Assembly (NCBI RefSeq): GCF_000179575.2
Contig: NC_015636.1
Span: 1-64,000 of the forward strand
DNA length: 64,000 nucleotides
Direction of reading: 5' to 3'
DNA from: Methanothermococcus okinawensis IH1
GTDB taxonomy: Archaea > AGJL01 > Methanococci > Methanococcales > Methanococcaceae
A model generated the notes under the pieces. That model searched no databases and was not told the DNA's origin. It was given only the letters and a program-made list of their open reading frames with translations. This document shows, one piece after another, positions 50,027 to 60,057 of the stretch (its first letter is position 1; each line of letters opens with the position of its first letter). The position numbers were made by a program, and so were the translations under genes.

Positions 50027-51007
50027 TTATGTTTTTAACAACCATTCTTTATTTTCCAAAAACCAATTGCAAAACCTTTTTAGCCCTTCCTCAATAGAAA
50101 CCTTTGGACTATAATTTAACAATTTCCTGCTTTTACTTAAATCTGCATAGGTTCTTAAAACATCCCCATCCTGCATAGGCAAAAAATTCTTTTCTGCACT
50201 TTTATTGAGATATTGTTCTATGAGCTCTACAAAATACATCAACTTAATAGGTCGTGAGTTCCCCAAATTAAAAATTTCATAATCAAAATCCTTTTTAATA
50301 GCTGAATTTATCCCATCTACGACATCCGATATATAGGTAAAATCTCTCTCCATATTTCCATAATTATATATATCAATAGGTTCATTTGATATTATTTTCT
50401 TTGCAAATTTAAAATATGCCATATCAGGTCTTCCATACTCACCATAAACTGTGAAAAATCTTAACCCTGTCATCTTTATGCCGTATAGGTGGTGGTAAGT
50501 GTATGCCATTAATTCATTTGATTTTTTTGTTGCAGCATACAAAGAAACAGGTTTATCTACATTATCGTCTTCACTGAATGGAATCTTTTTATTCCCTCCA
50601 TAAACCGACGATGAAGAAGCATAAACCACCTTCTCTATATTCAACTTTCTAGCGAGCTCATATATATTTAATGTTCCCAATATATTTGATGATTCATAAG
50701 CCCAAGGATTTTCCAAAGAATATCTCACACCAGCCTGAGCTCCAAGATGTATTATTAAATCAATATCCTTATTTTTTAAATTATTGACTAAATCATGCCA
50801 ATTAGAAAAATCCATTTTAATAAAGTTGTAATTTTCATAATTTTTTAATATATCATTTCTTTTTTCCTTTAAAATAGGATTGTAATAATTATTTAGATTA
50901 TCAATTCCTATTATCTGAATATCATTATAATTTTCCAACAGATATTTGCTTAAATGAAATCCGATAAATCCAGCACTTCCAGTTATTAAAATATTTTTAT
51001 ATTTCAT
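50027..51007 (-). CDS. UDP-glucuronate 4-epimerase-like NAD-dependent epimerase
   Basis: The 326-residue extended SDR has the NAD loop GSAGFIG near 9-15, the SLYAATKKSNE YxxxK near 150-160 and the FFTVYGEYGRPDMAYFKF segment near 180-197. The last is characteristic of CapI/WbpP-type UDP-glucuronate epimerases. It probably turns the UDP-glucuronate made by the upstream gene into UDP-galacturonate. A four-base overlap with the dehydrogenase gene supports a coupled pathway. Confidence 0.82.
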   Translation of the reverse strand: MKYKNILITGSAGFIGFHLSKYLLENYNDIQIIGIDNLNNYYNPILKEKRNDILKNYENYNFIKMDFSNWHDLVNNLKNKDIDLIIHLGAQAGVRYSLENPWAYESSNILGTLNIYELARKLNIEKVVYASSSSVYGGNKKIPFSEDDNVDKPVSLYAATKKSNELMAYTYHHLYGIKMTGLRFFTVYGEYGRPDMAYFKFAKKIISNEPIDIYNYGNMERDFTYISDVVDGINSAIKKDFDYEIFNLGNSRPIKLMYFVELIEQYLNKSAEKNFLPMQDGDVLRTYADLSKSRKLLNYSPKVSIEEGLKRFCNWFLENKEWLLKT

Positions 51008-53742
51008 CTCCTACCTACCCCATAATATTCAAATCCTAATTTCTTTATTCTATCTCTATCGATAATATTTCTACCGTCAAATACAACTTTATTTTTAACC
51101 AATTTATTTATTTTTTCCCAATCTTCATTATTAAAATCATATTCTGTGGTAATTATAATAGCATCGGCATCTTTTACGGTTTCGTATAAATTATCCAATA
51201 TATATAAGTTATATCCATAAAATGCTTTTGATTTATCTAACTTATATCTATTAATGGTATTTTCTCTCGCTTTCTCAACATAATCGAATCCTTTAACTAC
51301 TGCACCATCTTTTAAAAGTAAATCTATTAATTTTATACCTCGACTTTCTCTTAAATCATCGGTATTTGGTTTAAATGCCAAACCCAACACTGCGAAGGTT
51401 TTTTGATTTATATCTTTGTTATAATAATTTTTAATTTTATCGAAGAACCAGATTATTTGCTCTTCATTTACTTCATCGGTGGCTTTAATCAATTTTGGAG
51501 ATATATTGTTGTTTTCAAACTGTTTTATAAGTGCTTTAACATCTTTCGGGAAGCAGTTATGAACTAACAATCCATAAGAAGATATTAGCAAATTATTATC
51601 TGTTTCTACACTATATACCTCTCCATTATAATATTCTCTTTCAATGGATTTAACCTTCAACGATGCATAGTTATCAGATTTTTTATAACCAACAGGTTTT
51701 ATATTCCTTTTATAATTATCTGCAATTTCTTTGTAGTTATTCCATTTATCCCCAAATAATTCTCCGATTTTTTTAACCTGATTTAATCCGTTTATTCTTA
51801 TAATATATGTCAATGTAGTGCTTTTGTTATTGTGGCATCTTTTTAGTGATGTAATGATGCCGAATGATTGCAATAATACCATCAAAGAATTTGCCAATTT
51901 TTTACTTACTGTTCCATATTCAATATTTAAATTTTTATTATTGTTTAGTTTAACAATACCACCATCTCCTCTTAAAATACCTTTTAAGAATTCCCATTTA
52001 ATATTTGATGGTGAATTAAATATCTGCGGTGGTATCTGCTTGTTATAACAATTATTTCCGCATTTTAATACCTTTTCGAATATATATGCCAACAATTTTG
52101 AAGATATTATTATGGCATGAGAACCATTTTTAATCTTTTCGATGTAATTTATATCCAATTTATTCAATATGTTTTTAACATCGTTGATATATTCCTCCTC
52201 ATGAGCTCCGAATGAGAAACCCATTCTTTTTCTAACATTACCTTTTTTATTACAATCCTCTGAAATCCAACCTTCTGCTAAGTAATACCCTATCAATCTA
52301 GCAAAATCGCCATCTATTTTTATAACCGATGGAATTGTTGTAGATTTGCTTCTAACGGTGAATAGCCTATTTGAATTATGGTTATATTTATTTAATATGC
52401 TTCTTATAGGTAGCATATCCTTTACTCTCACCGTTCCATTCTTCTTTATATCATAGATATACTTGTTCGATAGGTGAGCTCTTATATTATCAAATTCATT
52501 CAACACCATATTTTTATTATTTAAAAATGTTTTTTCAATTAATGGTGTATTTTTTATTTCTTCCAATACATCGATTGTAATGATATTATTAATATTATTG
52601 CTGTTATTATTATTTTTATTACAATTACTATTAAATTCTCCATTAGGTAGTGCTATTTCATCCCTTTCTTTAACATCTTCTGCCAATTTAATATGTAGTT
52701 TATTTCCATTCAATACAACGATAGGGTGGTCTTTTGTTATTTTTATTTCTCTTCCCATCGAAGTTTTTAAAACAATTAAATCATCGGAATAATCTCTTTT
52801 TGTTATTAATTTTAGATTTACCAAATCCAATTTTAAATCTTTATTAATAGATAATATTTTTACGCTTCTATTATTGTTTTTACTGAGCTCGTCAAATAAT
52901 TCTTTAAATGTCATACATTCCAATCCATTTCCAAAATCTACAAATATTACTTCATCAGGATGGAAACAGCTCCCTCCATAGCCTATTCCAGCGTTTAAAA
53001 ACTTGTTTCCAATTCTTTTATCGATGCCCATGGCTTTACTTATAGTTTTTATATCTGCACCAACTTCATCGGATAACTTTGAGAGCTCATTTACAAAGGA
53101 AATTTTTGTTGCCAAAAATGCATTGGATGCATATTTTATCATCTCAGCACTTTCCCAATCGGTAATTATAAACGGAGTGTTGTTAAAATTGCCATAAACC
53201 TTTTTCATAATCTCTATTGGTTTTTTGTTCTCTAAATTTTCAAAGCCCAATACAATTCTCTCAGGATTAAAGAAATCATGAACTGCAATTCCTTCTCTTA
53301 AAAATTCTGGATTTGAAACTATATCAACATTATAATCTTTTAATAATGCTTTAATCTTTCTATTTGTCCCAACAGGAACTGTGGATTTTATAACAATAAT
53401 TTTATAGTGCTCATTATCCAATATTTTTTTAATGGATTCCGTAGCTGAATAAATAAATCTTAAATCTGCATTTCCTTCATCATCCTGCGGTGTTCCCACG
53501 CATAAAAATATAACATCAGAATCCTTTATCTCTTCGTATGATGTTGTAAATTTTAATTTATTTCCAACATGTTTTTGTAGGAGCTCATCCAACCCATCCT
53601 CATACAATGGACATTTACCATTATTTAGATGTTTTACCTTGGTTTCATCTATATCTATACCTACGACATCAAATCCAAATTCTGCTAAACCTACACTTTG
53701 AATTAATCCAACATATCCTGTTCCAATTACTGATATTTTCAT
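51004..53742 (-). CDS. UDP-glucose 6-dehydrogenase with an intein
   Basis: The 912-residue precursor holds two extein parts: residues 1-258 (KISVIGTGYVGL, CVGTPQDD, KSTVPVGT, NPEFLREGIA, GIGYGGS) and 183 residues beginning CFPKDVKAL, which supplies the catalytic Cys. Spliced length would be 441, normal for the family. It oxidises UDP-glucose to UDP-glucuronate. ATG at 53742 follows GGTGATAGT. The 471-residue intein sits directly before the catalytic Cys, so splicing is needed for activity. Confidence 0.92.
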   Translation of the reverse strand: MKISVIGTGYVGLIQSVGLAEFGFDVVGIDIDETKVKHLNNGKCPLYEDGLDELLQKHVGNKLKFTTSYEEIKDSDVIFLCVGTPQDDEGNADLRFIYSATESIKKILDNEHYKIIVIKSTVPVGTNRKIKALLKDYNVDIVSNPEFLREGIAVHDFFNPERIVLGFENLENKKPIEIMKKVYGNFNNTPFIITDWESAEMIKYASNAFLATKISFVNELSKLSDEVGADIKTISKAMGIDKRIGNKFLNAGIGYGGSCFHPDEVIFVDFGNGLECMTFKELFDELSKNNNRSVKILSINKDLKLDLVNLKLITKRDYSDDLIVLKTSMGREIKITKDHPIVVLNGNKLHIKLAEDVKERDEIALPNGEFNSNCNKNNNNSNNINNIITIDVLEEIKNTPLIEKTFLNNKNMVLNEFDNIRAHLSNKYIYDIKKNGTVRVKDMLPIRSILNKYNHNSNRLFTVRSKSTTIPSVIKIDGDFARLIGYYLAEGWISEDCNKKGNVRKRMGFSFGAHEEEYINDVKNILNKLDINYIEKIKNGSHAIIISSKLLAYIFEKVLKCGNNCYNKQIPPQIFNSPSNIKWEFLKGILRGDGGIVKLNNNKNLNIEYGTVSKKLANSLMVLLQSFGIITSLKRCHNNKSTTLTYIIRINGLNQVKKIGELFGDKWNNYKEIADNYKRNIKPVGYKKSDNYASLKVKSIEREYYNGEVYSVETDNNLLISSYGLLVHNCFPKDVKALIKQFENNNISPKLIKATDEVNEEQIIWFFDKIKNYYNKDINQKTFAVLGLAFKPNTDDLRESRGIKLIDLLLKDGAVVKGFDYVEKARENTINRYKLDKSKAFYGYNLYILDNLYETVKDADAIIITTEYDFNNEDWEKINKLVKNKVVFDGRNIIDRDRIKKLGFEYYGVGRR
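51556..52968 (-). mobile_element. Intein with LAGLIDADG-type homing endonuclease
   Basis: The insert starts with Cys (CFHPDEVIFVDFGNG, block A), has TKDHPIVV with the TxxH of block B, LIGYYLAEGWISED (block C) and LKGILRGDGGIVK (block E) of a dodecapeptide endonuclease, and ends SSYGLLVHN before Cys+1. Both endonuclease acidic residues are present, so it may be active. Length 471 residues. It sits at the same catalytic site as the known Methanocaldococcus jannaschii insertion. It contains three GAGCTC copies, suggesting long residence. An Asn-rich stretch lies near 52555-52640. Confidence 0.92.
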
Positions 53743-53780
53743 ACTATCACCAATAAAATATTTAATAGTATCATATTTCA

Positions 53781-54698
53781 TTATAAGCTTTTCATCCAAT
53801 CAACAGTCCTTTTAATACCTTCTTCTAAATTCACAGTAGGTTTCCATCCGAGCTCCTTTGCCCTATTTATATTTAGTGCTATTCTATAAACCTCGCCTTC
53901 TCTCGGTTTATCATATATCGGTTTGTACTTGTAATTCAATTCCCTTGCGATTACATCAAATAACTCATTAACTGATGTTTCTTTTCCAGTTCCTATATTT
54001 ACAATTTCATTTTTCCAATTTAGAGCCATTAAATTTGCATTTGCCACATCTCCAACATAAACAAAGTCTCTTGTCTGATTTCCATCCCCAAATATTGTAG
54101 GTCTTTGATTTTTCATGATTTTATCTATAAATATACTTATTACTCCTGCCTCTCCCATTGGGTCTTGTCTCTCTCCAAATACATTTGCATATCTTAAAAT
54201 CGTGTAATTTAATCCGTATAATCTATTATATAATTTTATGTATTCCTCCCCGCAATATTTACTCATTCCATAGGGACATAACGGAGCTACGGGGTGCTTT
54301 TCATCAACAGGCATATAATGTGGCTCACCATATACTGCCCCTCCCGATGATGCAAATATAATTTTTTTAACATCATACTGCCTTATTTTTTCAAGTAGAT
54401 TAATAGTTCCTAAAATATTTATATTTCCATCATAAACTGGTTTTTCAACGGATGTTCTAACATTTATCTGGGCTGCATGATGTATAACCACATCAATACC
54501 TTCAAGATTTAAGTCATTATCGCGGATATCTTTATTTATAAATTCAATATTTTTATTATTATTTTTATTGTTAGAAATATTCCTAAAATTTCCAGTGCTC
54601 AAATTATCCAAAACAACAACTTCATGATTGTTATTTAAAAATTTATCAACAATATGACTTCCAATAAATCCTGCCCCACCAGTAATTAAAACTTTCAC
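53781..54698 (-). CDS. galE: UDP-glucose 4-epimerase-type NAD-dependent epimerase
   Basis: The 305-residue SDR has VLITGGAGFIGSHIVDKFL at the start, the catalytic PYGMSKYCGE near 140 and RYANVFGERQDPMGEAGVI near 163-181. It interconverts UDP-sugars at C4, probably UDP-glucose and UDP-galactose or their N-acetyl forms. The start is GTG at 54698 after GGTGATAAT. It forms a leftward cluster with galU upstream and the dehydrogenase downstream. Confidence 0.85.
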   Translation of the reverse strand: MKVLITGGAGFIGSHIVDKFLNNNHEVVVLDNLSTGNFRNISNNKNNNKNIEFINKDIRDNDLNLEGIDVVIHHAAQINVRTSVEKPVYDGNINILGTINLLEKIRQYDVKKIIFASSGGAVYGEPHYMPVDEKHPVAPLCPYGMSKYCGEEYIKLYNRLYGLNYTILRYANVFGERQDPMGEAGVISIFIDKIMKNQRPTIFGDGNQTRDFVYVGDVANANLMALNWKNEIVNIGTGKETSVNELFDVIARELNYKYKPIYDKPREGEVYRIALNINRAKELGWKPTVNLEEGIKRTVDWMKSL

Positions 54699-54789
54699 AT
54701 TATCACCATAAAAATTAATAAAATAGGATATATTAATAGGATATATTAATATCATTTATTCAATTCAATATTATTTTAATATTATTTTG

Positions 54790-55656
54790 CTACATTATTT
54801 TATCTTTGATAATCCCTTTCAAATAATCTCTAAATTCAGGCATTTTTTCTAATGCTATTTCAACATTAGCCTTTAACCACCCCTCAATATCCCCAATATC
54901 GTATCTTTTGCAATTTACTTCAACCCCTATTATTTTTTCATCTTTTAAAAGGGATCTTAAGGCATCGGTTAATTGGATTTCCCCACCTTTTCCTGTTTTT
55001 GTATTTTTTAAATGTTTGAAAATATTAGGCGATAGCAAATAAGCACCAGTTATTATTAAATTTGATGGAGCTTCCTCAACTGATGGTTTTTCAACTAAAT
55101 TATCTATTTCAAAAATGCCTTTTTCAATCTCATTTCCAGATATTACTCCATATTTATAAACTATTTCCTTTGGAACTCTTTCAAGCAAAATTACAGAACA
55201 TTTATATTTATCATATACTTCAAGCATTTTTTTTACGACATTTTGGGAATATATCGTATCTCCAACCATGGCTAAAAAATACTCTTTTCCAACAAATTCT
55301 TTTCCGCAGTATATAGCATCTCCAAGTCCTTTCTGTTCCTTCTGTCTGGTGTAATATATATTTGCAAGATTGTCGATTTTTCTAACCATATTCAGTAATT
55401 CCTTTTTCCCGCTGTTTTTTAACTTCTCCTCCAATTCAAAATTCTTATCAAAATGGTTTTCTATGGCACTTTTTCCTTTTCCCGTAATTATTAAAATATT
55501 ATTAACACCTGCATCGGATAAATCTTCGATTACATACTGTATAATGGGTTTATCCACAACCGTAAGCATTTCCTTTGGTTTGGCTTTTGTAACGGGTAAT
55601 AATCTTGTTCCAAAACCCGCCGCAGGTATTACCGCTTTTTTTATCATTTTTCTCAT
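54790..55656 (-). CDS. galU: UTP-glucose-1-phosphate uridylyltransferase
   Basis: The 288-residue nucleotidyltransferase starts KAVIPAAGFGTRLLPVTKAKPKEML, with VDKPIIQYVIED and GLGDAIYCGKEFV, and later EKPSVEEAPSNL. It makes UDP-glucose for the epimerase and dehydrogenase that follow in the same direction. Two adjacent ATG codons are possible; ATG at 55656 gives four bases after GGTGG. It is the first gene of the leftward arm. Confidence 0.92.
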   Translation of the reverse strand: MRKMIKKAVIPAAGFGTRLLPVTKAKPKEMLTVVDKPIIQYVIEDLSDAGVNNILIITGKGKSAIENHFDKNFELEEKLKNSGKKELLNMVRKIDNLANIYYTRQKEQKGLGDAIYCGKEFVGKEYFLAMVGDTIYSQNVVKKMLEVYDKYKCSVILLERVPKEIVYKYGVISGNEIEKGIFEIDNLVEKPSVEEAPSNLIITGAYLLSPNIFKHLKNTKTGKGGEIQLTDALRSLLKDEKIIGVEVNCKRYDIGDIEGWLKANVEIALEKMPEFRDYLKGIIKDKIM

Positions 55657-55659
55657 CAT

Positions 55660-56181
55660 ACCACCATAATCATTAAACTTTATATATATTGTTGTATTAT
55701 TGCTTTAATTACTTTCCATTATCATTATTATCTTTTAACTAAACTATTTATTATTTTCGAAAAAATAATATAGGATTAAAAATCCAAAACTATATATATA
55801 ATTTTTAACTAATTATTGCTAAATTGGTGAGTAGATGAAAACAAAAATAAATATAAAAACAACATCTATGCAGTTATTTAGATTTATATAGGTCTTTTTT
55901 AAGTTTATAATTCCAATTTGAACTAAATTAATTTATATTTATATTTAAATATATAGAATATATTATAATATTAATATTATGATATAATTTATTACCATAC
56001 TTTTTTAATTTTTATTACATTAAATATAACAATATATGCGTGATAAATTAAAAGTTATAAAATTAGTCAAAATTATCAAAAAAATATCTAAAATTAGCTA
56101 AAAGTTTAATTTAAAAATTTTAAAGCAATATTAATAATATTAAAAGTGTTAAAATAATCATTAATAATTAAGGTGATTTCA
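55660..56181. other. 522-base intergenic region between galU and aRF1
   Basis: This divergent AT-rich region holds promoters for galU and prf1. An 18-codon frame at 55835-55891 (MKTKINIKTTSMQLFRFI) begins four bases after GGTGA, the genome's usual spacing. A GGATT/AATCC inverted repeat lies near 55773-55786. A second 21-codon frame near 56036-56101 has no ribosome binding site. Nothing else was recognised. Confidence 0.4.
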
Positions 56182-57441
56182 ATGAGTAATTCGGCAACTG
56201 ATACATATATATTCAAAAAGGCGTTAAAGGAACTAAAAAACAAAAAAGGAAAAGGAACGGAATTAATAAGCCTATATATTCCAGCGGGAAAAAGACTTTC
56301 TGATGTGGGACAGTATTTAAGAGAGGAGCTCTCACAATCTTCAAATATTAAAAGTAAAACAACAAGAAAAAATGTCCAATCGGCGATTGAGGTAATATTG
56401 CAGCGATTAAAACTTTTAAAAGAACCCCTTGAAAAAGGAGTAATTATATTTGCTGGAATGATTCCGAGGGGAGGTCCTGGAACTGAGAAAATGGAAACCT
56501 ATGTATTGGAACCACCTGAACCTGTAAAAACATTTGTATATAGGTGTGATTCTCAATTTTATACAGAACCGTTGGAGGATTTTATTCAGGAGAAGGATAT
56601 ATATGGGATTATACTTATTGACAGAAATGAAGCTACCCTTGCTCTTGTTAAAGGAAAAAACATTCAAATCTTAAAAAGATTAACAAGTGGAGTTCCTGGA
56701 AAATTCAAAGCAGGAGGTCAGTCTGCTAGAAGGCTTGAAAGACTTATTGATGACGCTGCAAATCAATTCATGGTAAGAGTGGGGGAATATGCAAACGAGG
56801 CTTTTTTACCATTACTTCAAGAAAAAAAATTAAAAGGAATTCTTGTTGGAGGTCCTGGAAACACAAAAAACGAATTTGTAAATAAGGATTATTTGCATCA
56901 TGAATTAAAAAAGATAATATTGGAAACCTACGATTTATGTTATACCGAGGAGTTCGGAGTTAGGGAACTTTTAGATAAGGCATCAGGTCTTTTAAGAGAT
57001 TTAGACTTAATGAAGGAAAAAGAAGTTGTCCAAAAATTCTTTAAAGAACTCATAAAAGAGGATGGAGGTCTTGCGGCGTATGGTGAAAAAGAGGTTATGA
57101 AATATCTTGAAATGGGGGCAGTCGATACACTTATTATTACAGATAATATCAATATGTCGAGAGTAACGATAAGATGTAATAATTGTGATTATATGGAAGA
57201 GATGAATATAAAAAATGAAGATATTCCAAAATTAGAAGAATCTCTAAAAACAAAAACCTGTCCAAAATGTGGAGGTATGCTTTATATCGATAAAATAGAG
57301 GACATAATAGAATATTTTGCAAGATTGTGTGATGAATCAGGAGCTAATTTGAGAATAGTTTCAACAGATACTGAAGAGGGAAGCCAAATATACAAAGCAT
57401 TTAAGGGCATTGCGGCTATATTGAGATATAGATTAGATTAA
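56182..57441 (+). CDS. prf1: Peptide chain release factor aRF1
   Basis: The 419-residue aRF1 has the stop-codon-reading NIKS motif at 55-58, the catalytic GGQ at 178-180 and a C-terminal zinc-binding region (CNNC near 332, CPKC near 362). It ends translation with aRF3/aEF1A-type GTPase help. ATG at 56182 is chosen because the GTG at 56173 lies inside the GGTGAT binding site. Confidence 0.95.
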   Translation: MSNSATDTYIFKKALKELKNKKGKGTELISLYIPAGKRLSDVGQYLREELSQSSNIKSKTTRKNVQSAIEVILQRLKLLKEPLEKGVIIFAGMIPRGGPGTEKMETYVLEPPEPVKTFVYRCDSQFYTEPLEDFIQEKDIYGIILIDRNEATLALVKGKNIQILKRLTSGVPGKFKAGGQSARRLERLIDDAANQFMVRVGEYANEAFLPLLQEKKLKGILVGGPGNTKNEFVNKDYLHHELKKIILETYDLCYTEEFGVRELLDKASGLLRDLDLMKEKEVVQKFFKELIKEDGGLAAYGEKEVMKYLEMGAVDTLIITDNINMSRVTIRCNNCDYMEEMNIKNEDIPKLEESLKTKTCPKCGGMLYIDKIEDIIEYFARLCDESGANLRIVSTDTEEGSQIYKAFKGIAAILRYRLD

Positions 57442-57488
57442 ATTAAAATGCCCCATTATGCTATCTAATATTTAATCATTCTATTATT

Positions 57489-58298
57489 TTAAATATTTTC
57501 AATATCTTCAATGGTATTAACATTATACTCTTTAACTAAATCATATATCCTTTTTTTTCCATATTTCGCATATTTTTCAACTATTAAATCAACTATATCA
57601 ATAATTTCATCTTCTGTTTTAACATTTGAAATATGTCTCCCCATCTTTGGAAATTTTCCCCCTTTTCCACCAACATATATAGCCATTACCTTTTCTTTAA
57701 CATGTAGAGCTCCGCAAAGTTTAAGGCATTCTCCTGTTCCAATACATTTTTCAGATATTGTATGAGCTCTCCAATTTGGAGCTCCTGCTTCACAGAATTC
57801 TTCACATTTTCCACAACCTGAACAATTCTTATAATCCATACCTATGATATAACGAAATATAATACCTATATCGCAGAATTTAGCCCATGCACAATCATTT
57901 GGACAGGCACTTATATTTATTTTTAATTTTTTTGGAACCCATATTCCTTCAAATTCGTTGTGCAATCTTTCCGCTATACTTATGGCATCTCCAATGGAGT
58001 TTTGACATTCCAAACCAATACATGACTTAACCTGCCTTATACGCTTTCCAGTGGAGCCTAATTTAAGACCTGATTCATTTAATAGTTTTTCTGCATCTTC
58101 AAGATACTCATGTTTTATTTTTAATTCTATGCCTTGCCTATTTGTTATGTGAGCTCTACCATCACCATAGTGATTTGCAACATGGGATATAGTATCCAAT
58201 TGTTTAGATGTAATATATCCTGGTTTTAGAGATATTCTTATCATAAAACCGTCCTTTTTTGGAAGAACTCCAAATTTGTAATTTTGGTCGCAGAACAT
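57489..58298 (-). CDS. Dissimilatory sulfite reductase-like siroheme protein (Dsr-LP)
   Basis: The 269-residue protein has the nitrite/sulfite reductase half-repeat: siroheme-4Fe4S cysteines C93 and C98 (SCIGLEC) and C132 and C136 (ACPNDC). A ferredoxin-like insertion follows, with C159, C162, C165, C169 and C185, C191, C195. It is shorter than true sulfite reductases and matches the methanogen Dsr-LP group, whose role is not settled. GGTGG precedes the ATG. It is divergent from cfbB, which also acts on a sirohydrochlorin-derived tetrapyrrole. Confidence 0.82.
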   Translation of the reverse strand: MFCDQNYKFGVLPKKDGFMIRISLKPGYITSKQLDTISHVANHYGDGRAHITNRQGIELKIKHEYLEDAEKLLNESGLKLGSTGKRIRQVKSCIGLECQNSIGDAISIAERLHNEFEGIWVPKKLKINISACPNDCAWAKFCDIGIIFRYIIGMDYKNCSGCGKCEEFCEAGAPNWRAHTISEKCIGTGECLKLCGALHVKEKVMAIYVGGKGGKFPKMGRHISNVKTEDEIIDIVDLIVEKYAKYGKKRIYDLVKEYNVNTIEDIENI

Positions 58299-58507
58299 TT
58301 TATTCCACCAAATTATATGAAATTCTTTAAATTATATTCCATTCTATATCTTTATAAATATTCAATAAATGTATATATAAAAAACTTTAATACATAAAAT
58401 AAATAAAAAATATTTAAAAATTAAATTAGAATTAAAATTAAACTAAAATAAATTAAAATAAATTAAAATTAAATTAGATTTAATATTATAAAAAATAAAG
58501 GGATATT

Positions 58508-59884
58508 ATGAAAGACTTTAAACGAGTTGTATTAGCTGGAACTTCTTCAATGGTAGGGAAAACCACCATATCAACAGGAATAATGAAGGCTCTTTCAAAA
58601 AAATACAATGTCCAGCCTTATAAAATAGGACCAGATTATATAGACCCAACATACCATACATTAGCCACAGGGAATTACAGTAGAAATTTAGACTCATTTT
58701 TTATGGAGGATTATCAAATTAGGGAATTATTTAAAAGAAATTCTAAAAATAAGGATATAAGTATTATAGAAGGAGTTAGAGGATTATATGAGGGCATATC
58801 TCCATATAACGATGTAGGAAGCACAGCATCAGTTTCAAAATCATTAAATGCTCCTGTAATATTAATAATGGATGCGAGGAGTTTAACTAGAAGTGCAGCC
58901 GCAATTATAAAAGGATTTAAAAGTTTTGATGAGCATGTTAATATTCAAGGCGTTATATTTAACAAAATAAGAGGAAAAAATCACTATAAAAAATTGAAAG
59001 ATGCAGTAAAACATTATATTCCAGATATAGAAATAATTGGGGCAATACCAAGGGATGAAAAACTTGAAGTATCTCAAAGACATTTGGGGCTTGTTCCAAC
59101 GCCTGAAAATAGAGATAATATCAATAAAAATATAGATATGTGGGGGCATGTAGTTGAAGAATATCTTGATTTGGACAAAATCGTAGAAATAAGTGAAAAA
59201 AGTGAAAATAATGAGCTCGGTAGTAACTATTATAACAATAACCATTATAATGATTTTTTACTCTGGAATGTAAATAAAAACAGATGCACCATTGGAATAG
59301 CTTATGATGAGGTATTTAATTTCTATTATTGGGATAATTTCGATGCATTGGAGGAAAATGGAGCAAAACTTAAATTTTTTAGCCCTTTAAATGATGAATC
59401 TATTCCAAATTGTGATATTCTTTATTTTGGGGGGGGGTATCCAGAAATATTTGCAAATGAATTGAATAAAAATAAATCAATGATTGAATCTATAAGAAAC
59501 TTTGATGGTAAAATATACGGGGAATGCGGGGGATTGATGTATTTAACCAACTCCATAAATGGCATTGAAATGTTGAAAATGTTAAACTGCGATGCTATAA
59601 TGACTAAAAATGTTCAAGGTTTAAGTTATGTTAATGGCACATTTATACATGACTGCCCAACTGGAAAAATTGGTGGTAAATTCAGAGCTCATGAATTCCA
59701 TTATTCGAAACTAATAAATATAAAAGAAAAATTATTTGCATATAAAATAAATAGGGGAAAAGGTATAATAAATAATATGGATGGGATATTATCCAATAAT
59801 GGGAGAATACTTGGGGGATATGCCCATCAACATTGTGTAGGAAACCCATATTTCGCTTCTTCCATTGTGGAGGATTTAAAATAA
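58508..59884 (+). CDS. cfbB: Ni-sirohydrochlorin/cobyrinate a,c-diamide synthase
   Basis: The 458-residue CbiA-type amidotransferase has the ATP loop [12 protein letters not shown] near 11-22, [12 protein letters not shown] near 39-50, FGGGYPE near 308, the glutaminase GECGGLMYL near 338 and terminal [11 protein letters not shown]. In methanogens one enzyme amidates both Ni-sirohydrochlorin (F430) and cobyrinate (cobalamin). GGG codons at the FGGG motif form a run of nine G (59429-59437), striking in this genome. An Asn-rich insertion lies near 59205-59255. Confidence 0.85.
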   Translation: MKDFKRVVLAGTSSMVGKTTISTGIMKALSKKYNVQPYKIGPDYIDPTYHTLATGNYSRNLDSFFMEDYQIRELFKRNSKNKDISIIEGVRGLYEGISPYNDVGSTASVSKSLNAPVILIMDARSLTRSAAAIIKGFKSFDEHVNIQGVIFNKIRGKNHYKKLKDAVKHYIPDIEIIGAIPRDEKLEVSQRHLGLVPTPENRDNINKNIDMWGHVVEEYLDLDKIVEISEKSENNELGSNYYNNNHYNDFLLWNVNKNRCTIGIAYDEVFNFYYWDNFDALEENGAKLKFFSPLNDESIPNCDILYFGGGYPEIFANELNKNKSMIESIRNFDGKIYGECGGLMYLTNSINGIEMLKMLNCDAIMTKNVQGLSYVNGTFIHDCPTGKIGGKFRAHEFHYSKLINIKEKLFAYKINRGKGIINNMDGILSNNGRILGGYAHQHCVGNPYFASSIVEDLK

Positions 59885-60057
59885 ATAATACTTAATAATA
59901 CTAAATATTATAATATAATAATAACAATACATTGAGGTTGATGGTAATGATAGGTAAAAATAAATAATAATATATGAGGATGAATGTATATAAATATATA
60001 ATAAACAAAAATGGGTTATTAAAAATAGATTATTACTAAGGATTGGTTGGTGGCTTG

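Noticed and set aside
56036-56101. 21-codon Lys/Ile-rich frame before prf1
   Set aside because: No ribosome binding site; composition matches AT-rich spacer.
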